Below, piece after piece: positions 33,701-45,530 of a stretch of 64,000 nt of DNA. The stretch is from Glandiceps talaboti (Eukaryota; Hemichordata; Enteropneusta; Spengelidae), in assembly GCF_964340395.1 (NCBI RefSeq), contig NC_135550.1, positions 33,448,176 to 33,512,175 of the forward strand, read 5' to 3'. The first letter of the stretch is position 1; every line of letters begins with the position of its first letter. Position numbers and translations under genes: made by a program. The notes under the pieces were generated by a model. The model was not told the origin of the DNA. It searched no databases and saw only the letters and a program-made list of their open reading frames with translations.

Positions 33701-36700
33701 GGCGAATATCTGAATTGATCGGTCATCCGAGCTGACTACGTGTCCCACGAAAAAATATATTGTTCTGATATCAAAGTAATGTTTCGGTAAAAATTTGAAG
33801 TTTGATGAATGACGATCGACATGTGAATGAGCGCGGTTTGTCTTGGAGCTACAGTGTGCATAAAATCACTGTCCACCACTTGAATGACGTGAGCAAAAGA
33901 CGACTGCATCGGGTGCATTGGAACGATCACACCTTCAATAACATCTCAATAAAGTTGTTCTCCTATTGACCGCCCCGTTGTCTTTTGTATGATTCATAAA
34001 AGATTTGAGATGATTGTGAAATGGTGAGAACGGCATGTCACACTCTGACTATAGTGGCGACTTTCAAACAACTTTTCGGCATGAGATGTAACGCAATCAT
34101 TGATGATTGACTGCGATACCGAAAAGATGATTGTCGGTCAGAAGTGAAAGGAGTTTCGTTTCTTTTTCCAATAAAGATTTTCAAAGGTGTAAAACTTTTT
34201 CAGCTTCGGCCTACCTATAAATCTGCGATGTCTAGGAAGGAATCCTCATTCGATCGTGAACCTTAAGATAAAGCCGAAAAAGATGTCCCGTGTGAACCAG
34301 TACCATTGCACGGCGAAGCGGCAGCTATGCTTTCTCCGTGTTTGTTATGGCTAGAGTCGCAGCCTGATTGTGAACCTACCCAGTTGTTATTGCTCCGTAG
34401 TTTACCCAGAAAAGCAGCAGACAGCCGTGCAATGAAACAGAAACCCCTGACTTCGTTTTTCTGAACTTTATTTTTTCTTCTCATTGAGTGGCTAAATTGC
34501 GGACACATCGTTTTATACACATTGATACAATTTGATTACATTTACATGTCAGTGAACACTATTTATAGATGCAACCATGACAACAATACGTTCTTATCAG
34601 CTGTCCACCACGTCGTCGTCTTTCTTGTAAATACGTTTTTTGATTTATTCTACACATATTCAATTCAACAATCTTATATTCAACTCTGTATTTAGTTTTA
34701 GTATTAAATAAGTACAATTCATTAAAAAGGGTTTCTATGTAGGACGGTACGTTTCATTTGTCTGAGAGTGCATGTAACATATTTGTAAGTGTGATATGCA
34801 GCGTACGTGTACGTTCATTCTGTATGAGTGACGTCACTCGTACTTGAGACTTGCGAGCTCGTAACTCTGCCCGTACTTGGTCAGTTTTGGGCCAATTACT
34901 TACATGCATACATAGCACATGGTGGGCCACTAAGTATTAAGGTGGTGGAATTGACCCATACATAGCACATGGTGGGCCAACTAAGTACTAAGGTGGTGGA
35001 ATAGACCCATACATAGCACATGGTGGGCCACTAAGTATTAAGGTGCTGGTATTGACCCATACATAGCACATGGTGGGCCAACTAAGTACTGAGGTGGTGG
35101 AATCGGCCCATACATAGCACAAGGTGGGCCAACTAAATACTGAGGTGGTGGAATCAGACCATACATAGCACATGGTGGGCCAACTAAGTACTATTAGAGG
35201 TACTGGAATTGACCCATACATAGCACATGGTGGGCCAACTAAGTATTAAGGTGGTGGAATTGACCCATACATAGCACATGGTGGGCCAACTAAGTACTAA
35301 GGTGGTGGAATAGACCCATACATAGCACAAGGTAGGCCAACTAAGTACTGAGGTGGTGGAATCGGCCCATACATAGCACATGGTGGGCCAACTAAGTATT
35401 AAGGTGATGGAATTGACCCATACATAGCACATGGTGGGCCAACTAAGTACTATTAGAGGTACTGGAATTGACCCATACATAGCACATGGTGGGCCAACTA
35501 AGTATTAAGGTGGTGGAATTGACCCATACATAGCACAAGGTGGGCCAACTAAGTACTGAGGTGGTGGAATCGGCCCATACATAGCACAAGGTGGGCCAAC
35601 TAAATACTGAGGTGGTGGAATTGACCCATACATAGCACAAGGTAGGCCAACTAAGTACTGAGGGGTGGAATAGACCCATACATAGCACATGGTGGGCCAA
35701 TTAAGTACTGAGGTTGTCGAATTGACCCATACATAGCACAAGGTGGGCCAACTAAGTACTGGGGTGGTGGAATTGACTCATACATAGCACAGGGTGGGCC
35801 AACTAAGTACTGAGGTGCTGGAATCAGACCATACATAGCACATGGTGGGCCAACTAAGTACTGAGGTGGTGGAATTGACCCATACATAGCACATGGTGGG
35901 CCAACTAAATACTGAGGTGGTGGAATTGACCCATACATAGCACATGGTGGGCCAACTAAGTACTGAGGTGGTGGAATTGACCCATACATAGCACATGGTG
36001 GGCCAACTAAATACTGAGGTGGTGGAATTGACCCATACATAGCACATGGTGGGCCAACTAAGTACTGAGGTGATGGAATTGACCCATACATAGCACAAGG
36101 TGGGCCAACTAAGTACTGAGGTGCTGGAATCAGACCATACATAGCACAAGGTGGGCCAACTAAGTACTGAGGTGGTGGAATCAGACCATACATAGCACAT
36201 GGTGGGCCAACTAAGTACTGAGGTGGTGGAATTGACCCATACATAGCACATGGTGGGCCAACTAAGTACTGAGGTGGTGGAATTGACCCATACATAGCAT
36301 AAGGTAGGCCAACTAAGTATTAAGGTGCTGGAATCGGACCATACATAGCATGCTTTTCAGAGCTACTATTTACTTCCTGAAAGGTTAGGCTTATCTATGG
36401 TGTTGAAATCTTTTGTTTATCACAATTTCTATGTACATTTGAATACATGTATTTTATATACAAATTAGGGGGAGGGGAGTGTAATTTGTTTTTGGTTCAG
36501 TATAAATTAACAAATGAACCTCAAGCTACATTGTAAAAGGGGTTACAACATTAAAGTAGTTCCATGTAAATTTAATGTGATTTTTTCCAGATCAAGAATT
36601 GAAACCATTTTTGTATTTCAACCTCCACTCCTTATCTTTAGGTTCAAAATGTTTTCATATTATTCAATTCTTGTCTCAAATGTGTATTAGTTCTTTGAAC

Positions 36701-39700
36701 AGCTTGATATCATTATTTTATTGATAGAAAGTTCATATTAAACTGATTCTATCTAACTTTAAGTAGATTTAAGTCCTACAATTCAACATTTTCACCCACA
36801 GACAATAGATATTACCTTAGATTGTGTTTGTTTCCTGTACAGTGTTCTTGTAGCTCTCTTACTGCTAGGTTCTTGTGAGTTGTTGCTACTTGGAGCTGGT
36901 CGTTTCCTCAAAGCATATCTTGGTAGTTTTGTTGAAGGACTTTGTATTGGCGAGTCAGATCTATTGACAATCAGTAAAGTGTACAATGACTTTACTATTA
37001 TTATACTACATGGTTATTCACACATCCACTATGGTTTCAGCAAAACTTTATGACTGAATAAATGTACAAGAAACTATGCAATTTAGACCAGATCTAGTGC
37101 CATTACCATGTATGATTTCAATTTTTGTAGAAGATTATGGATTTGTCTAATAGCAGAGAGGGATGCATGCTTCCTTCTTTTCTTACTATGTATAATTTTG
37201 ATGGGAATTGAAAAAAATAAGAATTTTACATATGTTCATATGATAAACCTTTGTACTATAAAACTTGTTAACACTATTTCATGCTGTGTTTGTAATGCAG
37301 CGTATTCAAGTTCAAATTCATAGTGAACCATCAGTTTACTCAGTCTTACTTGTCTGTGGTTTGCTTTAGTTTTCTCAATAAGTTATATCATAGACAGTAG
37401 AGGGGCCCTCTACTGTCTATGGTTATATTGACTCAAATACCTAATCAAATATGGTCAGGAAATACTCTTGTTGTGTTACACAAAGTGTAGACATGCAACG
37501 AAAATAAAGACAAATATAAATAAATGAGAGAAAATAAGAACTAACCCATGATGCTGTTTTAATTTCACTTTCTTTATCCTTGGTTTATTACTTCTTATGG
37601 CCTGTTCTGGCATGGATGGAGTAACAGGTGATATTCTTGATGTTGTCACTGATGGTCCTGCATTATCTGTGATTTGCTGTGGTATACAGAACAGATCAAT
37701 CAATCAATGAGTGAATTTATAAAGCACCAGTTTCCACTACAATGTAGAGTTCAGAGACACTATAAAGTTAGAATGCTCTGGAGAATAAATATGTCTTTAC
37801 GTTCTTTGATGCAGGGATATGTTTTATGATGGAAAGGCCTGACCTTGGGAGGGCTATAAGCCCTATTAAGAAGATCTGCAAAACCCATATCCAGGTTTTT
37901 GTGGTTTTATCATACACATGGATGGTGAAATGCTAAAATAAAATGTTTAATTCAATCATTTTTACATCTGTGTGGTGTCAATATTGAACATGATATAGAA
38001 ATCAAATCAACATTAAGTTCAAATCACAAAAGCCATATCACCAAGCTGATGTGTCAGAATTTTGGTGATGTAGCCAAACCAGGCTTATTAGTGTTGTATC
38101 AGTGGTTTCACTGCTGACACATTGACAATTGCTTCTTGTGTTACAAAGCATGTTGCTTAATGCATGACCTACGTATACCAAGCTTAAAACAGTTAAAAGT
38201 TGCATGCTGATTGATTTTTTGAGGAAATAGTTCAATGTAGCAATATGACATACAATATCATGTCCATTTTTCATTAGGAGTAGAGTTGTGAGACACAATA
38301 TCACAAGTAACTAGGACATACACAATATAGTTAGTACCGGTACCTGTGAAACCTTTCCATTGCCTCCATTGATTCTCTCTGAAATTGAAAATAGTTTATA
38401 ACAGGTGATTTGTCTTCAGGAATATCCATAGAAAGAATATCACATAGTAGACATTGTTACTAGTTTAATATGTTGATTTTGTGGACTTTGTTCAGACTGC
38501 TATATACTACAGTCACACAATTATACACCCTCATATTTGTTGTTACTTCTATCAAACAGCCTTGGTCTAGAAAGCCACATCTGGGCCGAAAGGATTACTA
38601 TCTGAAATCAAAATGGTGTGGAAACTGTGGATACACATTAAAGCAATATTTCAGTTTTGATAACCTGAATGGTACATAATTGTGGTGTGAGCAGTACTGT
38701 GGACCTATCTTGGCTGGAGAGGCAGACCTAGATTGTTAGATGTATAATACAGACTCCCTAACTTCATGGTAAATACACATCTATAGCATGATTGGTCTAT
38801 CAAACTTTACCATTTGTTTACTCAATGCTTACCAGACACAGGCTTCTCTGTATTTTCTGTTAAGTAGATATGGAAGATATTAGGGAATACATTCAGTTTG
38901 GTTCCATTTTGGAAGAATTCTAGCCGAGTGGCAGTCTTCCATGGCTTTTTATCTGTCACAAAAACTGTCAAGGAACCAGTCCTCCAAATGACCACACTTT
39001 AAAAACAGGACATTCAAACATTTAGAGGTACACTATTTGATACCTGAGGCAGGCTGGTGGAATTGGACCAAAACCAATTTTTTTTTGGCTTCCACAATGG
39101 TAAACTATTTTCCAAGAGTAACTCAAAGGAATTTTTTTGTTGCATTAAAAAAACAACACATGTTATGAATTTGACCACTATCCAAATGTCACATTGTGCC
39201 ATGTGTGATGTTAAGCTGTACAGCAAATTACTGATAATCCCAGTCCAGTGTCTATCTCTTTAAAAATATTTTTTTTTTTATTTTATATTTTTTATTTCAC
39301 AGATGTTGTGCACGTACAGCAAATTATATTTGTTGAGTATAGCAAATTGTGACATCATGCAATATGAAGTGGCCATCCCCATTGAGATAAAAGACAAAAA
39401 CATGAGTCACTCAACATAGACAGTCTTCATAAGATGACAAAGGATACATGGAAAGACAAGGAAATGGTCAGTCTTCATTGGCTGAAGTTCATCAGGATTC
39501 TTGATAACTACTCTGACTGCGTTCTATAAAATAACCCACATATATGTACACTGAATGCCTTCTGTAAGGATTGTTGTTCCTACACCCTTTGTTATCATCA
39601 AAATACACACCACATTGCATAATTACCAAATATCATTAATTAATTTATACAATTGACTCCATGAAGTTAACTCTTGGAACACACAGTCCCAACACTTCAA

Positions 39701-42514
39701 CTGTTTGCCTTAAAGTTACAGGAGATTTACCCCTTTTTGGAAAAAAGGTAAACTGGAAGACCTAGGAAATCACAGACTAATATTTAATTTAACCTGCAAT
39801 AAGGAAACATTTTGAAAAGAGTATGAGCAGGAGAATTTGTAAATTTTTTAGACAAACATGATATACTTTACCAACATCAGTATCGTTTCAGAAAAAAGTA
39901 CAGTTGTAAACTTTCACTTTCACTTATTAGCCTTGGTCAGCATTTAATGGATGAAATGGATAAAGGGAATTGCCATTTTATAGATGACTTCTCAAAAGCA
40001 TTTGATACTGTTAATCATTATATTTTACGTTCTAAGCTTGAACACTAGGGTGTCAGAGGAATTCTGTTAGCCCTGTTTAGAAGCTACCTAAGTTCAAGGT
40101 GTCAGTTTGTTAGTATAGGCAATACACATTCTAAGAACAATGGAACATAACTTGGGGTGTTTGACAAGGGTCTATTCTAGGCCCAATTCTTCTCCTCATT
40201 TATATCAATGACATTCCAAACTTTTCTGAGTTTTTCAATTTCAGGCTCTATGCAGACAATTCAAATTTTATTCCACTCTACAGAGAAAGGTCCCTCATTT
40301 TGTGACATAAGTAATGTACACTCTGCTTTCCATTATGTAATTAATTGGTGTGATGCTAACAAGCTAACAGTCAATTCTGGTAAAACAAAGATGTTAGTCA
40401 TTGATAGTAGACGCAAATCTCTCTCTGTCCAGGGCTCAATTCAATGCACATTTCATCATATATGTATCAGTATATATATGACAATAAAACACATATCATA
40501 TCATATCATATTAATTCATTTCAAAGATAAGTATCCTGTATCCACTGAAACAACTGTGAGGGTATTCAATAGATATCTGTGTAAATGACTGCTTACAAGT
40601 GGAACATAGACTTAAAGTTATGTATAATCTAAAATTGGATACATGATCAAATTATATGAAGTTCCAATTCTTAAGATATTGCCTAATTACCTAAAATTAT
40701 TAATTTTGTAAATGATGCATTAAAACAAATGCTACATCAACAAGCTTTGACATGTGTACCAAATTATATTGAATTTGAAGCTTGCATTCTTAAAATATAG
40801 CCTAATTGCATTAAATAATCAATTATGCAAATTATATATTGATATTCATTGGTTGTTTACCAGAACCTTTCCCGTTCTTGGCATTACCATAAGAAAGATG
40901 CATAGCAAGTTTCCTTACAATTCATGGATTAGTTTTTGAGATATCATGTTTGCACACAGACAGACCAAAGAATGACATAACCCTTAATTAGAGAGGCCGA
41001 AACAGTCACAAATCAGGTTAATTTACTTGTATGATAGAAAAACATTCCCTTCCTGAAGGTCTTAAGGTAAAAAAATCACTTTCAGCACAATACTTCTCTC
41101 TTTGGCGATATTTTTTGACCCTAAAGTAAACAAGGTAGAAGTCCCTGAAAGTTTCTGTCCCTAACTTCATTGTAGTGGATGTGATACTCATGAGTTACCA
41201 GTGGTATTGATTCTTTTGGCAAATGTTAGAATATTTACCTGAATCTCTTTCTGTATGGTTTCTTCATCACATGGTAGCTTGCTGGACCTGTACAATAATA
41301 TGAGTACTCAGAATCAAACATGGTTTTCTTTTTTTGTTGGATTACATACATGATCATTTAGTACACAAATCTGCACATATTTTATGGTGCTCTCTTAGGG
41401 GCAAGATTAATAGTTCAATGAACAAGTAAATAAATACTTAATTCTTTTAGACTGACCTCAGACCCCCCCCCCCCCCCCCCCCGTCCCAACTAACTAAAAT
41501 GGCCAAAACTGAAAATTGTTTCAGACAGAACAATCAATTTCAAATCAGTATGCAGTAGTATGTAGGTACTATGAATACAAAACCAGTATGTAGTGAAAAA
41601 TAGTTCTTTTGTTGACACTTTACAGTATTTTAGTGTCAGACCTTTAATTTACTATAGCGAAAATTCTTCCATTTCTCATTTTGACATTCTTACAAATATT
41701 TTTATTTAAGGGTACAAAACAAATCCATTAAAAATTAAAATCCCTTTTTGTAGGATGAGAACTAAAATGGGCTCAAACCCCCTTCTCCCTACCAATAAAA
41801 GTTTAAGAATTTAGTTTTTTATTCTACACTGAACTATTGATCTTGCCCCTTAGGTTCTACAGTTTTGGTTTTTCCATGTGATGTCATTTGACACAAACAA
41901 AACAGTCTCTCAAAGGCCAAAACATCCCACTAAGTGAGGATTACCAAACTTCACTAGCTACTGTAATGTGATATATGTGTATCATTGTTAATAGTGTATT
42001 GAATTAATGCAAGGCAAATAAACATTTTGTGGTAAATTCTAACTCCTCCACCAACTTAGATCTTGCATATTGCAACTGACACTCTGTTTTTATATATCTT
42101 GTATATTGCAACTGACACTGTTTTTATGCAGACTTACACCTCCACCAACTTAGATCTTGTACATTGCAACTGACACTCTGTTTTTATATATTTTGTATAT
42201 TGCAACTGACACTCTGTTTTTATATATCTTGCATATTGCAACTGACACTCTGTTTTTATATATCTTGCATATTGCAACTGACACTCTGTTTTTATATATC
42301 TTGTATATTGCAACTGACACTCTGTTTTTATATATCTTGTATATTGCAACTGACACTCTGTTTTTATGCAGACTTACACTATAATAAGGATGGCAAAGTA
42401 ATATACCCACCGGATAGTGTCACTTTGAAATTGGAATTTAAACTTATAAAGTGTATTACTATGTTTGATAATCCTTGTGTCAATATCTGGTAACTTGAAT
42501 TTCTGCAAACTCAT
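27767..42514 (-). CDS. MAJIN: Membrane-anchored junction protein (meiotic telomere tether)
   Basis: MAJIN with TERB1 and TERB2 attaches meiotic telomeres to the inner nuclear membrane. Minus-strand exons joined in phase: 42411-42514 (ATG), 41239-41287, 39448-39523, 38833-38952, 38344-38378, 37546-37676, 36816-36960, possibly 36376 downward (exon 8), 30828-30915, 30394-30586 and possibly 27767-27812. The core reads MSLQKFKLPDIDTRIIKHSN, TLYKFKFQFQSDTIR, DEETIQKEIQNAVRVV, NPDELQPMKTDHFLVFPYKK and LEFFQNGTKLNVFP. This parallels human MSLKPFTYPFPETRF, NVYKFKIRYGKSIRG, VRVVLGNLDNLQPF, TEHFIVFPYKSKWE and LKFKHGEIILIPYPF (recalled, not searched). The middle is Ser/Pro-rich and basic (KPRIKKVKLK, LPRYALRKRPAP), fitting a DNA-binding linker. 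No C-terminal membrane helix is found; the candidate last exon ends AKMLLRRKK. An acceptor-like TTTTAG lies just upstream of the ATG, so a 5' leader intron is likely. Confidence 0.82.
28085..28375. mobile_element. Foldback/MITE-like element with a C22 run
   Basis: CCACTAGGTGGCGGTATGAT at about 28130 pairs with its near reverse complement ATCACACCGCCACCTAGTGG at about 28317. Flanking ATGACAAATT and AATTTGTCAT lengthen the stem. An uninterrupted C run fills part of the loop. Flanking blocks (CATTGAGCTTTTGATAAGTC, GGGCATGAGGC) recur in reverse at 29580-29830, so a related element lies there. Confidence 0.6.
28560..29410. other. Unexplained, more CpG-containing stretch in or below MAJIN
   Basis: This stretch has less AT-rich sequence than its surroundings, a 94-codon plus-strand frame beginning at 28679 that I do not recognise, and inverted CCAAT boxes (ATTGG) at about 29240 and 29271. 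No splice-supported exon or known motif is seen. It may be decayed unique sequence, a promoter, or part of a dispersed element. Confidence 0.3.
31035..36352. repeat. 51-bp minisatellite, about 77 units, inside the MAJIN gene
   Basis: Units contain CCATACATAGCACATGGTGG and GCCAACTAAGTACTGAGGTG. On the gene strand the unit is 17 codons, with MYGSIPPPQ and YLVGPPCA. Three classes occur: units with CAG (Gln), units with TAG or TAA at that codon, and 55-bp units (ATTAGAGGTACTGG) that shift frame. The array as assembled is therefore not one open reading frame. Higher-order blocks recur (for example 31440-31760 with 32060-32310). About 49 units lie below and about 28 above the element at 33520-34906. 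The upper edge merges with putative exon 8. Confidence 0.93.
33520..34906. mobile_element. 1.39-kb TIR element inserted in the 51-bp array
   Basis: Inverted ends of about 75-80 bp share CCCAAAACTGACCAAGTACG, GGCAGAGTTACGAGCTCG and CAAGTACGAGTGACGTC. CATACAT, which is part of the host unit, lies on both sides (33513-33519 and 34907-34913), a target duplication of 7 bp or 8 bp with one mismatch. The interior is richer in CpG than the surroundings and has no frame like a transposase. Superfamily is uncertain; hAT or a related 8-bp-duplicating group is possible. Confidence 0.8.
36200..36376 (-). CDS. MAJIN: Putative MAJIN exon 8, the seed of the 51-bp array
   Basis: A good acceptor (ACCTTTCAG|GAAGTA) at 36377 opens in phase 0, as required after AAG|GTAATA of exon 7. 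The frame reads EVNSSSEKHAMYGPIPAP and then meets TAA at 36320-36322, the glutamine position of later units. The first repeat unit is thus continuous with sequence that looks like real MAJIN coding. Exon 9 also opens in phase 0, so skipping exon 8 keeps the frame. The 3' border cannot be set; the end given here is nominal. Confidence 0.45.
37389..37421. repeat. 16-bp-arm palindrome
   Basis: CATAGACAGTAGAGGG, one central base, and its exact reverse complement lie in MAJIN intron 6. A similar but imperfect palindrome with the same CATAGAC/GTCTATG ends lies at about 47739-47766 in DESI2 intron 1. Confidence 0.85.
39700..40470 (+). mobile_element. Decayed LINE reverse-transcriptase fragment
   Basis: The fragment lies on the opposite strand to MAJIN, in its intron 2. 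In changing frames it shows non-LTR reverse-transcriptase blocks: DFSKAFDTVNHYILRSKLEH, LLALFRSYLSSRCQFV, LIYINDIPNF, LYADNSN and INWCDANKLTVNSGKTK. The set and order fit the Jockey/CR1 group. Several stops and frameshifts are present and both ends are missing, so it is long dead. Confidence 0.7.
42060..42372. repeat. 36-bp tandem repeat, about eight units, at the start of MAJIN intron 1
   Basis: Units contain ATATTGCAACTGACACTCTG and TTTTTATATATCTTG. Two units carry the alternative ending TTTTTATGCAGACTTACAC. The array ends about 38 bases from the exon donor at 42401-42410. Repetition creates open frames on both strands that are not genes. Confidence 0.88.
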
Positions 42515-42635
42515 CTTCTTTAACTTGAAATCTAAAAGACATAGAGGTGGCAATAAGATAAATTTTGATGAAATAAGAAGTTAATTTCATTGGTTATGCA
42601 TTAAAATAATAAATATATTGAGAGAGAGAGAGAGC

Positions 42636-42636
<1 letters not shown>

Positions 42637-42688
<52 letters not shown>

Positions 42689-42712
42689 CACCCCACACAC
42701 ACACACACACAC
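42637..42712. repeat. AC microsatellite
   Basis: About 35 AC dinucleotides with a CCCCACCCC interruption, preceded by a GAGAGAGAG run. It abuts a copy of the modular repeat that usually has such a run at its end. Confidence 0.9.
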
Positions 42713-42714
42713 GG

Positions 42715-43147
42715 ACGTTTTCCCACCAAACTTCAGGCCAATCTGCCCAGTAGTTTTGGAATTTAAGTTTTTTGATAAAAAATTACATTTTTGACCCAAA
42801 TTCACATCTCTAATGTGAACACTTTCATATGAACAATTTCCATCAACATATCCAAGTAATGTCCCCATCAAATTAAAAATAGCACCAATGGTGTAGCGCA
42901 ACTGTAGTTTTCAAAAATGTTTACCCACATGCTGATCCATACTAGATATAGGTGTTCATTTGCTGAATTTGCTATGCCTATAGCACTACTGAACAGTTCA
43001 GTTGTGCTAAAAATCCCGTTTTTGACCCAAAACTCGCATCTCTAATGCTAACACTTTAATATGAACAATTTTCATCTACACATACAATTAATGTCCCCAC
43101 CAAATATTACCAAGACAATCGGTCGGGCAGTTTTTGACTTTTAAGTT

Positions 43148-43178
<31 letters not shown>

Positions 43179-43220
43179 TACGCACACAGAGACATTTCAC
43201 TATGCAAATAGCACTACTGA
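42715..43220 (-). repeat. Two adjacent partial copies of the modular repeat
   Basis: The first copy, to about 42905, ends with ATAGCACCAATGGTGTAGCG, the family terminus. The second, from about 42960, starts at CTATAGCACTACTGAACAG and AGTTGTGCTAAAAATC and ends with an ACAC run and CTATGCAAATAGCACTACTG. Together they show both termini of the family in one place. Confidence 0.6.
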
Positions 43221-43417
43221 TGACTTTCACTCAAACTTCAATCTACTATGTATCCAGCTGCCCTGAATGTACTTGCTTGATTACAAGGTCTGATTATGAT
43301 TCACCTCGGGCTGCATTCATTAGTCGGTGTGCTGGTTAGGAGAAAGGGATGTTTTCTCCAGTATAAAATATACAAAATAATGGCGTTTAATAGGTATATT
43401 AATAGTCCTGCTTGGAG

Positions 43418-43850
43418 ACGGTGCACGGGTCTAGATTACTGACATGACCCTTAACACCGTCTCTGCAAAGACTCAAAGAGCAATGTACCAATCCTATCTC
43501 AAGTGCGGGAACAAAATGCACCCGCACCAATTACCGAATAATTACGTACCCAGTGATCAAATATTAGCAGTCAATCGAAAATGTACTCATTTTACATCTC
43601 TTTGACGATAGTAGTTGCTCGTAAGATCCAAAAAAGTGTCGAAATCAGAACTTTTCCAGTTCCGGTTGTATTTCAAACATCCCACCTTACAAACGCCTCC
43701 ATATTTGATTGGGATGTCCACTACGTCATCACATGTAAGGTGGAACCCTGAAATTATGGTTGAACTTGTGAATTCGGGAGTTTATGTCCTCCGAACTGGG
43801 ACTTTTGGAGCCACGTCGAGGTAAAACTAGTAAGCATTTGCAAGCAAAAG
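43418..43850. mobile_element. TAGTCCTGCTT-family element
   Basis: The left end TAGTCCTGCTTGGAGACGGT is intact. The interior matches the reverse complement of 16860-17230, through GCACCCGCACCAATTACCG, ACATCTCTTTGACGATAG and TTTGATTGGGATGTCCACTA. The right end (about TTGCAAGCAAAAGCATAG) is eroded. It lies upstream of MAJIN. Confidence 0.6.
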
Positions 43851-44144
43851 CATAGTTCCAGAGGCGCGTATGGCTGTAAGTTTATGGTTGTCGACATTCA
43901 TTCATAGAGGTCATGTTTGTGTGGAGATAAAATAAGATGTATTTACTTGAGGGTTGGGATAACAAAAGAGTTGATTTCTTGCTTATATTTCTCCTTCTTC
44001 TTCTTCTTTAAAAGTACAGTCCTCAGAATGAGTTATATTGTACTGGCGGCGTAGCAGCAGAGGGAAGTTGAAACAAAATATATACTAGTACACTTTTAGA
44101 AATAAAATATTCTGCATTAGTCCCACACTGTTACTGACTGGACC

Positions 44145-45410
44145 TACTCTAATTGAAAGTGTCCGGGTTTATGCTGTATGTAAAGTGGTTAGGCAGAGTG
44201 TTCCATAGCCTGATGGTGTCTGGAAAGAAGAACTTCTGATAACACACTAGCCAAGAATGATGTACCATGAAGCTGTGATTGTTAGCTCTCCTGGACTTTG
44301 AACTTGATGGATGTAGTACATGTTGTTGACTTGATATTTCTATGAGGTTGTTGACTATGCGATACGTCATTGTGACCTTGGCTTGAGCACGTCGTTCTTC
44401 CAACGTTGGAATGCCTAGCTCTTGTAGCATTTCAGTCATGCTGTTGTACCCGACTGTAGTCGTTCTTGATATAGCGAACTGCCCTTCTCTGAACTGCTTC
44501 AAGCCTCTTGATGTTGACTTGGCAATGTGGATCCCACACAACGGCACCATATTCAAGCAAAGGTCTTACCAATGTGGTGTAACACTGTCGTTTAACCTTT
44601 GATGGACAGGTATGAGTGTTGTGTTGTAAGAAGGCTCTGATGCCGTCAGCCTTTTTGGCAGTTGTGTTTATGTGTTCTTTCCATGATAGTTTCTTGTGTA
44701 ATAACAGACCAAGGTACTTTGCAGTGACTGTACTTACTAATTGTCCATTGTGAATTTTGTAACTGAAGGTAAGTGGATTTACTTTGCTTGTTACATGTGT
44801 CACCTGGCATTTCCCTGGATGGAATTCCATCATCCAGTCTGCCTCCCATTTCATCAAATTGTTGAGGTCTGCTTGTAATGAGATGTTGTCATTTCTATTC
44901 ATGATTGTTATCTGTAGGAGACCGTCATCAGCAAAGAGTCTGGTTTTGGATGAGTTTACACATGTGGGCAGGTCATTGATAAATGTCAAAAAGAGAAGTG
45001 GGCCTAGTACTGACCCTTGAGGTACTCCTGATGAAACTGATTCCTCTGTTGATGATTTACAGTCTGATCTGACGACAGTTTCCAAGGAAGTCTTTAATCC
45101 ATTTGTTGGTGCCATAGTATTCAAGCTTGTATAATAGGCGTTTGTGTGCAACCTTATTGAATGCCTTACTGTAGTCAAGTAATATGACATCAGTTTGTTG
45201 TCCATTGTCCAAATTCTGTGCTAGATCGTGAACTACTCCTATTAGTTGACTCTCACATGATCTCTTCTTCCTAAAGCCATGCTGGCAATCGGGTAGTATA
45301 GAGTGTTGATCAAAGTGTTCCATTATACTAGAATGTATGACATGTTCAAGGAGCTTTGAGCAGATGGAAGTAAGAGATACAGGGCGATAGTTGGATGCCT
45401 TAGATCTGTC
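44145..45410 (-). mobile_element. 5'-truncated LINE with reverse-transcriptase domain
   Basis: Read on the minus strand: NYRPVSLTSICSKLLEH, LPDCQHGFRKKRSCESQLI, VILLDYSKAFNKVAHKRLL (palm motif A), SSGVPQGSVLGPLLFLTFIN (motif B), RLFADDGLLQI (motif C) and LEAVQRRAVRYIKNDYSR. The C-terminal piece has GIPTLEERRAQAKVTMTYRI and FFPDTIRLWNTLPNH. This order is that of Jockey/CR1-type non-LTR retrotransposons. The reading frame changes at about 45060-45200 and about 44440-44550, and no endonuclease domain is present. The upstream end is cut by TAGTCCTGCTT-family DNA. It is much better preserved than the fragment at 39700. Confidence 0.9.
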
Positions 45411-45429
45411 TCCTTATTTGACCTCAGGT

Positions 45430-45530
45430 TAGTCCTGCTTACATGACGGTGCACGAGTCTATATTACTGACTTGACTCTGACAATTGTTGAGAATCGAGT
45501 CCCGGATTACTCTGCATGCAAGCAGGACTA
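45430..45530. mobile_element. 101-bp mini-element with exact 9-bp target duplication
   Basis: Ends TAGTCCTGCTT and AAGCAGGACTA are perfect inverted repeats. ACCTCAGGT occurs immediately on both sides (45421-45429 and 45531-45539). The element is nested in an older member of the same family, whose end (45531-45655, with ACGGAGAAGGAAGGGACGAC and GCAAGCAGAACTA) matches the reverse complement of 16729-16850. A 9-bp duplication points to the Mutator-like group, but no transposase is available to confirm it. Confidence 0.75.
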
